A stretch of DNA of 64,000 nt from Bidens hawaiensis (lineage: Eukaryota > Streptophyta > Magnoliopsida > Asterales > Asteraceae): positions 248,001 to 312,000 of the forward strand of contig JAIQDT010000833.1 of assembly GCA_021521415.1 (NCBI GenBank). Direction: 5' to 3'. Within the stretch, counting starts at the first letter, position 1; each line of letters begins with the position of its first letter. Of this stretch, positions 19,468 to 31,164 are shown piece after piece. A model generated the notes under the pieces. The model was not told the DNA's origin. It was given only the letters and a program-made list of their open reading frames with translations, and made no database searches. Both the position numbers and the translations under genes were made by a program.

Positions 19468-21908
19468 CTATTTGTTTCCCATATCTAAGATGCTAATCTC
19501 AACATCATTGAAGGCGTCCGATCCAAAATCATGAATACCAAAATCTTGGCAATCCAATAGCCATGTTGCACAATCATCCCATGAGGCAAATCCATTTCGA
19601 TGGTCGTTGAAGTTCGGTCCATTATTTGGTAACTCCCAAGTCGATGTATCAATGAGTGGAGGTTCATCTTCACCTAAGAGGTAGCTTAACAACTTCTCAT
19701 CTTCACGGCTGCTTTCAAATAAAGTTTCAGTTCCTTGATCTTGAATGGTTATAGAGCTTTCAGAAAGTGTGGAGCTTGAGTTCCCCTCATAGCTTTGAAG
19801 GGTGGTAGCACTTGCAGAGGACGATGAGGACTGTGGCATAAGCTTTTTGGTCGAAGATGAGGTTAGGTTTGATATAGTTTCTTTTTGAAGTGGTTCATGC
19901 GTGACAGGATCAATTCCCATTTTCAAGAGTTTTTTCTTGATATGAGTGTTCCAGTGATTCTTGATCTCATTGTCTGTTCGTCCCGGCATACTTGATGCTA
20001 TTTTTGACCACCTAATAGATGGAAGTACCATAAGTTAGTCATATTATAACCAATTCTATTAGAGAGTGCCTTCCACGTACATGGAGGATCGTTTTTTTTT
20101 ATTACCTCTAAGCTCTAAGTGTGATACAATTATTTCTCTAAATTATTATTAATCATCTTAAAATTTAAAAGAATGGTGTGAAACATTTTTGGTTAGAAAG
20201 GAGAGCGTCAACTGAAAACGTTTTAATTATAACAACGATCTTGATCGTAGAGTATAGTTTTGTTATATTATGTCATATTTTGTTCGGCATTATGCTATAA
20301 TATTTTGCGATCTATTGTGTCTTTTTTCGTTTATCATTCTGTTCGTTGTTCATTTTATGCGTTGTGTTTTTTTTTCCTTAGCATTCTATGTGTGTGTGTG
20401 TATTTTTTGAAAGGGAATGACGGGGAAACATTTTGGTTTTTTAGTTTTTTTTGTTTTTTATTTATATAATGAGTTATGATTTTTTTTATTAATTTTTTTG
20501 AAGGGTTTATATGTTCACAAATCCTTCTCACACTTCTTATTTTTATCTCATTTTGCATTTTAACTTTACTCTAGCATTTATATCCCATCTTCTATAATAA
20601 AAAAAAAGAAAAAAAAAAAGAGGGAATTAGAGTTTTTGTCCGATTTAATATTTCATACTGATGATCACTTCAACTATTTTGGGCCTTACTATTCTTTTTG
20701 AGTGTTTTCAAATGATAAAAAAAATGGGAAATAAGATGTAGAAGTTATTAAATGAAAAGAAATATAGGAGAGTGTGTGTATTATTATTTCTTAAGATAAC
20801 AATTTGACATAAAGTAGTTTTTGTGTTGAATTATAATAAAACCTAATGTGAAGTATTGTGGGATTAGTCTCAAATGCAAAAGAATTATTTACAAAATCTA
20901 ATAACCCAAATACAATATTTACGAAATGTTTATTATTATTTTATTATCCTATAATTTTTTTTAATTTTTTATTCAAAATGATATAAGCATCCGATTATCA
21001 TACAAATTATAAAATATACATAATTTTGAATGACGCTATTTTTTTTCTTTAATTTATAGAATACTTAATATCCATCAAATGTTATTTTATAATTAGTTTA
21101 CATAAGTTTTTTATTTTTCACAACAACCTGGTAAGTAAGTATCCAAACGAACAAAATTAAATACATGAAAGTAAATAAATATGTGGAATAGCCGCTGCAA
21201 CGCTCAGCTTTTCGTTGTTTTTATATATTTGTTTTCTTTTGAATTTTAAATAAGGTCATTTTATGAATTTATTTTTTGAGTTTAGTTTCGTTACCGTAAC
21301 GAAACTAGACGTAAAAATTAATCACGCGAGAAATATCAACTAGTCAAGAACACACTCTTGTACGTACCATAGAAACTGGACCCACGCAAGGAATATCGTC
21401 TTTGTCATTTGTTTTTGGTATTTAACGTTTTATTACATAGGCTGATTAACAAACCAAGTATACACAAATGACCATATAGTATATACACAAATAATTAAGC
21501 TTGTTCATTATTATTGATGCATGCAGTAAAAAATAAAAAATATGTTATGTCATTTTAAGTAGAGATAAATTGTCGAGAACGGTCGCAAACAGTCCACACA
21601 TATCAACTCCGGCCATATAATTATCATGAAATCAGAGACACCTACCGATTGCCGAGCCGAGCATGGAGATCAATAACCAGTTGTTCTTCATATTCATTGA
21701 GCAGGCCACGCTTCAAGTCTGGTCGGAGGTAGTTTGTCCAACGCAGCCTGCAACTCTTGCCACAACGGCGGAGTCCAGCGAGCTTAGGGACGGCACGCCA
21801 ACAACATTGACCGTTGGTGAGGATGAAGCTGATTAGTTTTTTGTCTTCCTCCACTGTCCACGGCCCTTTCTTCACTCCTGATTTGTCACAACACGGTTGT
21901 CTTCCCAT
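19468..21908 (-). CDS. R2R3-MYB transcription factor, MYB42/MYB85-like
   Basis: Two exons, 21646-21908 and 19468-20011, join across a GT-AG intron inside an Arg codon to give 268 aa. The start MGRQPCC at 21908 is the family start; an in-frame ATG four codons upstream exists but is not conserved. R2 has Trp 17, 37 and 57; R3 has a Leu-type substitution at its first position and Trp 89 and 108. The R3 segment lacks the bHLH-interaction motif. After the MYB domain comes [16 protein letters not shown], then a Ser-rich stretch, an acidic motif EDEPPLID and a [10 protein letters not shown] end. DEPPL and the DFG end closely resemble Arabidopsis MYB85 (266 aa) and MYB42, subgroup 8, which activate lignin genes in secondary walls of xylem and fibre cells. 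Only the later of the two common R2R3 introns is present. No damage is visible, so it is probably functional and nuclear. Confidence 0.93.
20012..21645 (-). other. Intron of the MYB gene
   Basis: 1634 bp, donor CG|GTAGGT at 21645 and acceptor CTATTAG at 20012, phase between second and third codon base. The position, inside the R3 repeat just before WSKIA, is the classical second intron site of R2R3-MYB genes. It is strongly AT-rich with poly-T and poly-A runs and a short GT repeat near 20390, and I see no element with clear ends inside it. Confidence 0.9.
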
Positions 21909-22015
21909 CTTTCTAATCAATACTAATATGTTAAAAATTAAAGTATGGGACTTTTAAGATACGAATGCTGATTATAGAGCGCCAAACAACATTGGCCTAA
22001 ATTGAGATATGCCAC

Positions 22016-22031
22016 CACCAACCTTTATATA
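22016..22031 (-). promoter_or_regulatory. TATA box and adjoining MYB46-type site of the MYB gene
   Basis: On the - strand TATATAAA (22031 to 22024) lies 116 bp before the ATG and is immediately followed by GGTTGGTG (22023 to 22016). GGTTGGTG matches the published M46RE/SMRE consensus bound by the master regulators MYB46 and MYB83, known upstream activators of MYB42/MYB85-class genes. The TATA call is good; the regulatory reading of the eight-base site is inference. Confidence 0.6.
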
Positions 22032-22529
22032 CACGCATTTTAGATAGAGAGAGTGAGATACGGGTGAGGTCCACATGTTGTCCATGAAAGTTAAAGGGGA
22101 ACCGCAACCCGGTAAAGGTGGTAAAATTTGGAAGGGAAAAGGAAAGATGATTGGTGATTCAAGGATAACCCTAAAAATTAAGCCAATTTCCATTTTGTAC
22201 CCCTCTACTTATCTAATGTTTTTTTTTCCAGTTCTATATGTAACATATTACATATATATCATTGAAACAATAAGCTCGGCGTTAGTTGGTTACTTTCTGC
22301 TCTAAGGGAGCTCAGAGTGGCATTAGTATGGCGTAGGACGAGATGAAAATGCATAGGTGGGAACAAACCTCGCAACCATTGGTTTTAAGATCGGTGGGGT
22401 GAAATAACTAGTGAATATATTTTTATGGTTTTGAATGTGATGAGATGGATTGAAAAGAAAATGACACGACTTTGATATAAAAGGAAGGTTGCACGACGGA
22501 TGAGATGAGTGCGATGTACTCCTAGCTAG
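22032..22529. other. Upstream region of the MYB gene
   Basis: The first 200 bp are likely promoter sequence of the MYB gene. Farther right there is no ORF or recognised motif. The last five bases GCTAG (22525-22529) are the left target duplication of the solo LTR. Confidence 0.5.
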
Positions 22530-23739
22530 TGATGGTTGGGTAAAAGTTAGGTATTATAATATATTAAATAGTTATAATTAGTTAAATAAGTGAATGAACA
22601 TTGGTACTTCAAGCATCTTTACGTGTTTTAGGACATTGGACGTTGTGGAGGCTTATAGGGTTGATTTACAAGCTTGGAATGAAGGCTTAGAAGTGCGGAA
22701 ATGAGATTGCACGCATCACGATGCAGAATAAAGAAAACAAAATAAGTTGGTTTGAAGTTTTTGTCCTTCGCGCGACGCGAAGGACTGGAGACATTCTTCG
22801 CGCGACGCGAAGAAACCAAAAATACTATTTTATTTGTCCTTAGCGCTACGTGAAGTAAAGACCCATTTACCGTTCGCGACAGGCGAACCGTCTTAAATCA
22901 AAGAAAATTAACCCTAATCACTATATAAGCACATCTAAGCCCTCATTCGTCAAACCATTACTTCCAGAGCCAGAGACATAGCCTAGGACGACTTTGCATC
23001 ATCCCAAAGCTTCTGGTTCATCAAATCATCGCATGAGTTTATCCGTTCATCATATATGCAAGTTGATTGTTATGTTGATGTTAGGCTAAAACGCTTGTGT
23101 TAACTCTAGGCTAAGGTTTTGTGTAAATTAACTTTTGATCAGATTCGTTGTGCTTGATGGTTAAGAACTTGATTAAATTATGTTATTTGATCTTGTTTGG
23201 TTTATCAATTGATTGTTTAAATAGTTTGTGCCATTTATTATTGAATCTTGCATCACTTATCTGATCGTGTTCATCAACATTTAGGGTTAGCTCTTGCGTC
23301 ATTGAACCAATAATCGCTAGTCATTGCAACCTAATTGATTTTCATAACATAAACTAGTAATTGGGTAGATCGAGTTCAATTGTGTCAACAATTCGGTTAG
23401 GGTATCGTTTGTCAACACAATCACACTAATAGGTCTGGTAATTACCGCGCAATCAAGCTAATTGAATATGTGATTAGTTGAATATCACATTACCTGAACC
23501 TGGAGTGAATCACTTTTTCTTATAATTATTTACAACTTTATGAGTAATCGTATGTTTATAATTAATCTTTTTAAACTGCTTGACATCGTCTGCCCGCTTA
23601 GTTAATTAGTTTTTAAGTTATGAATCAACTTGCACTTTCCACTGATTCCCTGTGAAGACGACCTTACTTACCCGTACTAGTTATAGGAATTTAAGTCTAA
23701 TAAATACTTGTTTTTGATTAGAGCACGATATCTACATCA
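22530..23739 (+). mobile_element. Solo LTR, 1.2 kb, probably Gypsy
   Basis: It starts TGATGGTTGG and ends CTACATCA, with terminal inverted bases TGATG/CATCA, and is flanked by GCTAG on both sides (22525-22529 and 23740-23744). There is no internal element sequence, so it formed by recombination between two LTRs. A TATATAA-type box near 22923 gives the + orientation. At 22769-22812 it holds two copies of TTCGCGCGACGCGAAG. The 3' part (tccctgtgaagacg...) looks like Athila/Tat-group Gypsy LTRs, but that assignment is tentative. Confidence 0.82.
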
Positions 23740-24550
23740 GCTAGCACCATAAAAAGTTGAAGATCAAATTTGCTAGTTGGCTTATTTACATATAGGTAGA
23801 TTTTGAACTCAATGGCTCATGCTTTATGGGTACAAGTTCGTATCATATAATCTATAATATCGTAAAAGAAGTAGTGTAAAGTTTAGTTTGCAGGCAACTT
23901 TATAAACTACATGTCTACATCTTATGCTTAAACCATATGCTAGCCAGCCCTATGTCTCAATAACTTTGTGTATGGAAATAGATGAAATTTCTTGAGTTCT
24001 AACAGTTATTTTTAGCATTGATCCTAGAAGGCATGTCCTCGCTAATCAAGATGTAACCCTGATTTTTAGCATATGCAGTATTATCACGTGATCGATTACT
24101 AGAAGATCTCCTAAATCCGTGCACATATCTTTCAAGGGTCCATTTCATATCTGTTATATATCCAAATCTATGATAACTTTAATCGGTTTGATCTTAGGGT
24201 GGGAGGGGTGCTCCATTATGGTACCCTAAATTCTACATATCATGCAATGTCATGTCTTTATAATATCAACTACCTAAAACACATTAATCATAGTCAGGTC
24301 TCCTCACAAATACCTTAAAACAATTGTCCTTTCTTAAAATTAGAAAGTTATAAAGATAATGAGTGATTAGGTAGGTAAAGAATGAGGGTTAACTTGCAGT
24401 CTTATACCTGAATCGGTGGCTACATCCCTCACACCACTAATAGTTACGGGTGGTATACCCAAAAAGGGCACCTTACCTGATTATGTTACATGGTTCCCTC
24501 CTAACCTTATGCCAAGTCTTTGGGAGGCTTTGCTGATAATTCTTGGGTAA
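23740..24550. other. Spacer, nothing recognised
   Basis: AT-rich, with no coding frame of note. Its last three bases TAA are the left target duplication of the Tourist-like element. Confidence 0.45.
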
Positions 24551-25176
24551 GGTGTTGTTTGTTTTTTTAGAGGTAAATGTCTGCATTCTGCAGACCACAT
24601 CCGCCGACATCTGTAGAATAAGAGGTGGACCAAGTCTCTATAGTATGTAAGAAGAAGACTATTTGTTTTTAATGTTTATAGACTGCTAAATAAACTGGTA
24701 GTAGTATACGAACTGTGGAAGTGGGTGGTGGTGCTGGACAGTGTTAGTGGATGGTGGTGGTGGACAGTAGTGATGGTGGACGATGGTGGCGGACAGTGAG
24801 TGGTGGTGGTTATGGACGGTGGTGGTGGTGAATGGTGAATGGTGGGTTGTGGACGGTGGTGGTAGACGATAGTGGTGGTGGTGGGTGGGTGGTGGACAGT
24901 GGTTGTGGCGGACAATAGGTGATGGTGGCAGACGGTGGGTGGTGGTGGTGGTGGGCAGTGGGTGTTAGTTGGTGGTGGTATTTAACCCTATGCACACCTT
25001 AGAACATCTTATAAATGGATGGCCCAAATCTGCACCAAGAAGAGTTCGCACAGACGTTTTTTAATTAAGCGTCTTCGAAAAAACTAATAGCCTTCAAATG
25101 ACAATGTCTGCGCATGGTCTGCGTGGCATAGACAAAGGAGCCTGCGAAAATCTTTTTTAGAAAAACAAACAGCGCC
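24551..25176. mobile_element. Tourist-like MITE (PIF/Harbinger), 626 bp
   Basis: The termini GGTGTTGTTTGTTTTTTTAG and, on the other strand, GGCGCTGTTTGTTTTTCTAA are inverted repeats, and TAA flanks both ends (24548-24550, 25177-25179), the target typical of PIF/Harbinger. Subterminal tgtctgc and ggtctgc words are also inverted. The middle is a GGTGGT minisatellite. It has no transposase and would rely on a Harbinger enzyme. Confidence 0.8.
24717..24978. repeat. GGTGGT minisatellite inside the MITE
   Basis: Degenerate units such as ggtggtggacagtg and ggtggtggtg alternate for about 260 bp. The Thr/His/Pro-rich ORFs it creates on the - strand (24676-24995) are by-products of the repeat. Confidence 0.9.
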
Positions 25177-27253
25177 TAATTAAAATAGCTTTCCATTCCG
25201 TATATATAATGGGAATTCCTGTTTTTCTTAAGAGTTAATACCTCATCAATTAATATCAACTAGATAACTAAACCCTTTGTGTTGCGACGGCCTAAAGACA
25301 CGAGTTGGTTGCTATTGGCTAAGTTCGTTATGCCTCGACAGTAAGCCTAAAAAGGTAAATCTATAAACACCCAAAATAGTTTCAACACATGTACAAATCC
25401 GGTCGATATTGGTTAGGTTCACTGCGGTACTGGGACTAAAACCAAAAAATAAATTAGTAAACTCTCATAATAGTAGTGACAAATTTATAAGACTGTGTGT
25501 TGTGATGGCTTCACCGGCGCCGTGAGTGGCTGGCGCTAGACATGTTAGTGGGGAACACCACAACAGGCCAGCGCAAGTGGTGCTACTAGCGAGGTGGCAT
25601 GACTGGGCTCACGGATGGTTAATGGACCGTTGGTAATGGAATTTTTGGGGATCCGTGATATGACCGTTGAACTCTTTTTTTTCTTTCTTTCTATATTTAC
25701 CTATATAAACAAAGACTTTCACACGCCAAAAAAGTTACAAAAAATACTCACTCATTCTACTCATTTCTCTCCAATACACCCAATTACAAACAAAAAATGC
25801 AATGGAATTCATTTTCTTCGTCCGGCTCTTCGGAGGAAGATGATCTTATTTTTGAATCAATCACAACGTTAACATAGGCTCATCATGTGCCTAAGTAGTT
25901 CATAAAGTCCAGCCAAACATTGCAAAATTAAACAAAACAAACTTGAAAGAATTCATGGTGAAAATAATGGAAGACGAAAGAAAATAGAAAATAAAACCCG
26001 TGATATTCGTCTTCAAACAATAAGCATTTTACCGAATGATTCTTCACCTTCAATTTTAAAATTAAAAATCTTCCATTAATTAAATTTTTACCATTAAAAT
26101 TGACTTTTTGATAAATCTCCATTAAAACACATCACTCACTTTATTTATTGATTAAGTTCGTTATTTGAAACTAAACGTTGGTTCGTAAATATTTCAACTC
26201 CCTACTTTGAATTTTTGATGCACCTTGAAAATTTTAAACGTTTTAAATGATAAATTCGTAATTGTTAAAATATTCAAGGTGGTTCATGCATTTCTAGCCT
26301 CGCGTTTATCTTATTTTATTATAATGTTTCAAATCTTATTTTTGGTATCACAATTAATTTAAAATTTGTTATTTACTTGAATTTTCATTATCAATAATTC
26401 AATTTACATATTTCATAATATTTATACCGATTTAGTGAAAAAGGAAAAATCCACGAATTCCCAATTTAATCTATTAACAATTTAATTCAAGTACAGATAT
26501 TTTCGCATCTTCATTAATATTTAAATTATTAATTACTAACTATTGTAATATTTTAGAATATCTTAATCAAATTAATCTTATCTCAAATTCACGACTTGAA
26601 AATTTATAACTTTATATTAACATCTCTGTAATCTCATAAGTTCTCAAATTAACCAAACTCGACTCATCAAAATTTTCGTTAACTATGTTTAAACTTATAC
26701 TCTTGATTAAAAAAAAATTCCTAATGATTTCGATCTTTAAAGATTCCACATGTTAACTATTTTAAGAAGTGTTATAAATTAAACTTTTGCGCATACCATC
26801 TCATGAATCAAATTCCTTTATCTATCAAGATTAACTTAATGTAATATCCTACTCTTAGCATATTTTCAATCATCATAATTTATTTCAAATGTCTGCTTCA
26901 AGAAATTCATTTCATTCTCCGAAATTCATATCTTTGCCATAAAAGATGTTTTAGAAATTGCACGGTTTTACTTATACAACTCGAACATTTATCAATTATA
27001 TTTTGAATCTATATCTTAAATAATCAAAACGTTTGCTTTCTCTCAAAATGTTAGTTTTGAATGTTTTATTAACCCACATAATGAAATGAGTTATGCGGAC
27101 CATCCGACGATAAGAGTAATTATGGTCCGGAACATAATTATTCAAGTCCTCGCATGGAAATCATAACGCGTACAATTGTGTGTCATGATTTAGAACCTAA
27201 GGTAGCTTGGGTAACGGTACGATTGATGAGATGATAAGGACATGGTGGATACG
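25177..27253. other. AT-rich spacer with one possible promoter-like fragment
   Basis: At 25490-25880 a GC-richer segment is followed by CTATATAAAC (about 25701) and a short reading frame starting MQWNSFSSSGSSEEDDL that stops after 26 codons. The Ser/Asp-rich start is reminiscent of Harbinger transposase N-termini, so it may be the severed front of the element at 30386, but this is weak. From 25900 to 27080 the DNA is very AT-rich without clear features. From about 27080 it may be 3' internal DNA of the Gypsy whose LTR begins at 27927. ATACG at 27249-27253 is a target duplication. Confidence 0.4.
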
Positions 27254-27754
27254 TGTTGATACACGTTCCGGTCGTCTCAGTCTTTATTAGTTTATTATTA
27301 TATTATGTTTTAATGTAAAGGGCATTTTGGAAATTGTATAAGCCCATTCGCCTTAATTGTAAAGCACATTCGTTACCTTGTAACGAATGTGTCACATTCG
27401 TATAATGTTAGTTCCATTCGTTAACCATGCTTAACGAATGGGACATAACGAATGTAGGGCATTCGCTTTCTTTAATGTATAGAGAATAAGTTATTTCATT
27501 CGTTGGTCTTTAATGTAACGAATGACCTATTCGTTAAGGTTATCTTAACGAATGAGGTCATCTCCCTATTTATACCATGTAAGATTATTCATAATGTATA
27601 GTTCCTATTATTATTCTCTCGGAGTCGTTATGATGCCCAAATCCACTCTCAACACACACAGTACACACACTTAATCGTATCAGACCTAACCGTATACCTA
27701 ATCAACAACGAACACGATGTCATCACAGATCTAGATCTGGTTCAGGCTCTCTCA
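27254..27754 (+). mobile_element. Solo LTR with a hairpin array, 501 bp
   Basis: It starts TGTTGATACACG, ends GGCTCTCTCA and is flanked by ATACG on both sides (27249-27253, 27755-27759). A TATTTATA-type box near 27568 gives the + orientation. Five hairpins built from CATTCGTTA lie just upstream of that box. No internal sequence accompanies it. Family not determined; it is nested in DNA that leads to the Gypsy LTR at 27927. Confidence 0.8.
27365..27559. repeat. Array of five CATTCGTTA hairpins
   Basis: Perfect inverted repeats occur at 27365-27391 (12-bp stem, loop CTT), 27414-27441 (11-bp stem), 27449-27465 (6-bp stem), 27496-27525 (9-bp stem) and 27529-27553 (10-bp stem, plus GACCT/AGGTC outside). 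All share the core CATTCG or ATTCGTTA and its complement. They sit immediately upstream of the TATA-like box of the solo LTR. Confidence 0.85.
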
Positions 27755-27926
27755 ATACGCTGCCGGTACATCCTATATATAAGTTCCCTTATCGGATTAT
27801 CATTTGGAACGTGTTATTAGAAGTTCTATGTTATGATATTTTCCGTAAAAGTTTAAGTTGTTTTCAAAACGATAATGTTTTGGTTTTCCTTAATTTCGGG
27901 ACGAAATTCCCTAAAGCAGGGGAGAA
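27755..27926 (+). mobile_element. 3' internal end and polypurine tract of a Gypsy element
   Basis: TTTCGGGACGAAATTCC (27894-27910) followed by the polypurine stretch AAAGCAGGGGAG (27913-27924) is the standard close of Tekay/Del-type chromovirus Gypsy elements, directly before the 3' LTR. No integrase or chromodomain coding sequence survives upstream, so most of the element is missing or decayed. Confidence 0.65.
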
Positions 27927-29824
27927 TGTTACATTTCGGATTTGCAAACCCGTATTCGTTTACGTTTAAACCCGACCGGAAATACTTTAGATCTCTATTA
28001 TTAGTTTAAAATCAAGTATTTACAAGTATTTAAGTTTCTAACATTCATTTTATGCCCTTATACTTTATTGAGTAGTTCATTTCTTAATTTATGCATAAAA
28101 GATTCATTAAATGTCAAAATAACAAACAACAAGGACCAATAGTGTCAAAATTGAAAATTCCAACCATAGAAGGCCGGGGCTCCGCGCGACGGGGCTATCC
28201 CCACTTGGCCACGCGACGCAATGGACAACTTGTGCAGATTCATGTCTTGATCTCCTTTCCTAGTTCGTTTTTTGGCATATAAATCGCTTATTTTAGGCAT
28301 AAATAGAGTGAATTAAGGTCCAAGAAAATGATTATAACTAAAATACAAATCCATATTCATAAATTACTAATCATGCATGAAATCTACAACTTATTTCATT
28401 GATTTAGTCATTAAATACATATTCGGTTTCCTAAACGAGTGAATTTACTAAATATGGTTCGTTTTAGTGTTTTCTATATAAACAATCCTCATAATCTCTG
28501 TCGTAAACTTTCCTCATACCCTAATATACTAATCCCAGCCGTCACATCCTTCTGCTCATCATAAACTCTTCAGTTTTTGCTTATTTGGTTGAAGATACAC
28601 TCATAAACGGTTGACTTTGCATACGTGTGGACCTTTGACTCTTCGTTTCTATTGATTCTTTCACTTACTGGATAAGTTGTAAAGATAGAAATCGTTCATA
28701 TATATTCCCTAGTCAATAACCTTCAATCAATTTTGGTGGTTGATGGGTGCTGACTGGTCAATTCGTTTAAAACTCGTTAAATGGCAAAACAGTCAACAAG
28801 TTTGACTTTATGTTTTGTCATACTTCTGGTTGGATTCATCGTTCGGTCCAGAAGACTTTTATTCTTGTAACAAAATTTTAAGGCTACTGACCAAAACAAG
28901 ACTTCCGACTCGTTGTTCGGATTCTGGTCAGTACCAGCTCGCTTAAATCTTAAATATAGCATAACTTGAGTTCTAAACGTCCGTTTGGGTTGATTCCAGC
29001 TGAAACGAGTTCGTTTTTACTTATATTATTATGTCTCAAAGTTTTATGTTCTGATCATTTATATCGTTTGACGTGTAGTGGACGATTCGCTTATTCGTTA
29101 ACTCGTTTATTCTTAGTTATAATCATTTGCCTTTAATCTAATGTGAGTTTTATCATTCCCCTATTTCACTAAGTTTTCTAAACATTTTGGGTACATAAGC
29201 GTATATCGTATTATATATATATCTCAAAAATAACAAACGTATAATTGTGTATGATTAATCAAATATACTTGTTATGTGTTTACTTGTTTACGTGCACATT
29301 CACATTTGGAAAGGTCCATCATATCCCCTTGTATAAGGTTCTCATGCTATTGACAAACACCCGATTCGCTTGGCAACGGTCTTATTATTACTTGCTCATG
29401 GTTGATTTACCGGCGCCTGATTCGCTTGGCAATGGTTTAATTGACACGTTACTTGTTCATGGTTTGATTTACTTACCGCATTTATTACGTTTTGCTTATT
29501 TATTTTATTTATTATATTAACATTATTTAATTGCAAAGCTTGTGATAAACTCACTCAACATGTGTTGTTGACAAACTCTGTTTTCTACGCATATGCAGGT
29601 TGCTTGTATTGAAGATTGAAGTTGGACACTTAGACAAGACCTTATGATTTGCTTGTTTGGATCATATTTTTTTATTTGGAATATTTTGTTACAATTGGAT
29701 AATGTGTGCATTCTTTGAATAAAATAATTAATTAGATATTGTCATTTATATTTATGATAGTATCTTCGAGCTGTGAGCAATTGGGTTACGCTTCGGCATT
29801 TCCGCCTTAGGTTGGGGTCTGACA
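27927..29824 (+). repeat. Gypsy LTR, 1.9 kb, Tekay-like
   Basis: It starts TGTTACATTTCGG right after the polypurine tract and ends GGTTGGGGTCTGACA, as Tekay-type LTRs do. No partner 5' LTR is found in the window and ATCCT after the end has no matching copy upstream, so this is the 3' LTR of a truncated element. Around 28174-28220 it has gcgcgacggggc and cacgcgacgc words. ORFs inside are short and not credible. Confidence 0.72.
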
Positions 29825-30385
29825 ATCCTAAGCCTTGGAAAACTCCAAATTCGTCTGGCTCATTCAGGGTATGATTAGGGTCAATTTTCAAAGTGTTTAT
29901 ATAGACTTTCAGAGCCCAAAACCTAATTTTCATAGAACAATCTGGAAATATAGGCCCTAGGTGCAATGCAAATAATATCAGCCCATATGATATTTCAATT
30001 TTTAACTGTGCGTGATTATATAAACATAAATAAAATAATTAATATATCTTTATTGGTTTTATGATTGAATCACTATAGGAAACAATTAGAAATATTACAA
30101 TATTATTTTTTTCCTTGTTTTACTTAATTTTCTTTCTTAATCACAAAAACTCACGAGATCTTTACCAAAATTACAACTTCATTTATTATTATTCAAATTA
30201 GTTATTATGATATGATAAAAACCATATTTTACCTCGTTTACTCTTAAGCATTTTAAATTTCAAATATGAATTCATTAATAGTAATTAATGTACCCAAAAA
30301 CTAGTCAACATGTAAGAAATATTTATATAATTCTATGTATATTTTAGACCTCATCATTTATACATAGGGATCATATCGATTTACT
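29825..30385. other. AT-rich spacer
   Basis: Nothing recognised. It separates the Gypsy LTR from the Harbinger transposase fragment and shows no coding similarity to the missing N-terminal part of that transposase. Confidence 0.45.
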
Positions 30386-31164
30386 TACAAAGATAATTGC
30401 GCAAGCCAACTTTGTATGATATCCAACGCATATACGAGGTGCACGGTGAAACACATGGTTTTCCCGGAATGCTTGGTAGCATCGATTGTATGCTTGTTGG
30501 ATGGGATATGTGTCCTATGGCCTGGCGAGGTCAGTTCCACCGGGGTGATTATCCCGACCTCAGTATTATACTTGAGGCGGCGGCCTCCCATGATATTTGG
30601 TTATGGCATGCGTTTTTTGGTGTTTCCGAGTCAAATAACGATGTAAATTTTATCGAACAGTCACCGATATTCGATGGCATTATTGACGGGGTTGAGCCAA
30701 CTCAATCGTTTTATGCGAATAGGGTTCAATTCAAGAATGGCTACTACCTGGTTGATGGGATTTACAACAAATGGTCACGCTTGTTCAAGCTTATACATCT
30801 CCAGTTGAAGACAAACGAAAGTACTTTAAGAAGAAGCAAGAATCGGCACGCAAAGATATTGAAAGGGCGTTTAGAGTTATAAAGAAAAAAATTTCATTTG
30901 ATTTCGAGGCCACTACGGTTTTGGTCAAGGGAGAAAATAATGGATGTTGGCTACACCTATATAATTCTGCATAACGTGGTTCTTGAAGACCAATGTATGG
31001 CTATTTGTCAAAACTACAAAGGTGACGTCTCACGACCCGAATCGACAATCACCAATGATGAAAAACTCCAAAATGTCTTATATCTCAAGAATCGCGAGGT
31101 CAACGGAAACCTTTGTCATGAGTGGTTGAACATTTGTGGGCTGGACATCCTGATGGTCGACTAG
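30386..31164 (+). pseudogene. PIF/Harbinger transposase, broken DDE nuclease part
   Basis: The DDE_Tnp_4 domain is clear: KPTLYDIQRIYEVH, then GFPGMLGSIDCM with the first catalytic Asp, WRGQFHRGDYP, ASHDIWLWHAFFG, and GYYLVDGIYNKW with the second Asp. The frame shifts near 30775, the third acidic residue lies in DIERAFRVI in the new frame (30771-30974), and a second shift near 30900-30950 leads to IILHNVVLEDQ and a stop at 31162-31164. The N-terminal third is absent and no Myb-like partner gene is present. Harbinger transposases cut at TWA targets; this copy could no longer do so. Confidence 0.88.

Noticed and set aside
24676..24995. His/Thr/Pro-rich ORFs on the - strand
   Set aside because: They are translations of the GGTGGT minisatellite.
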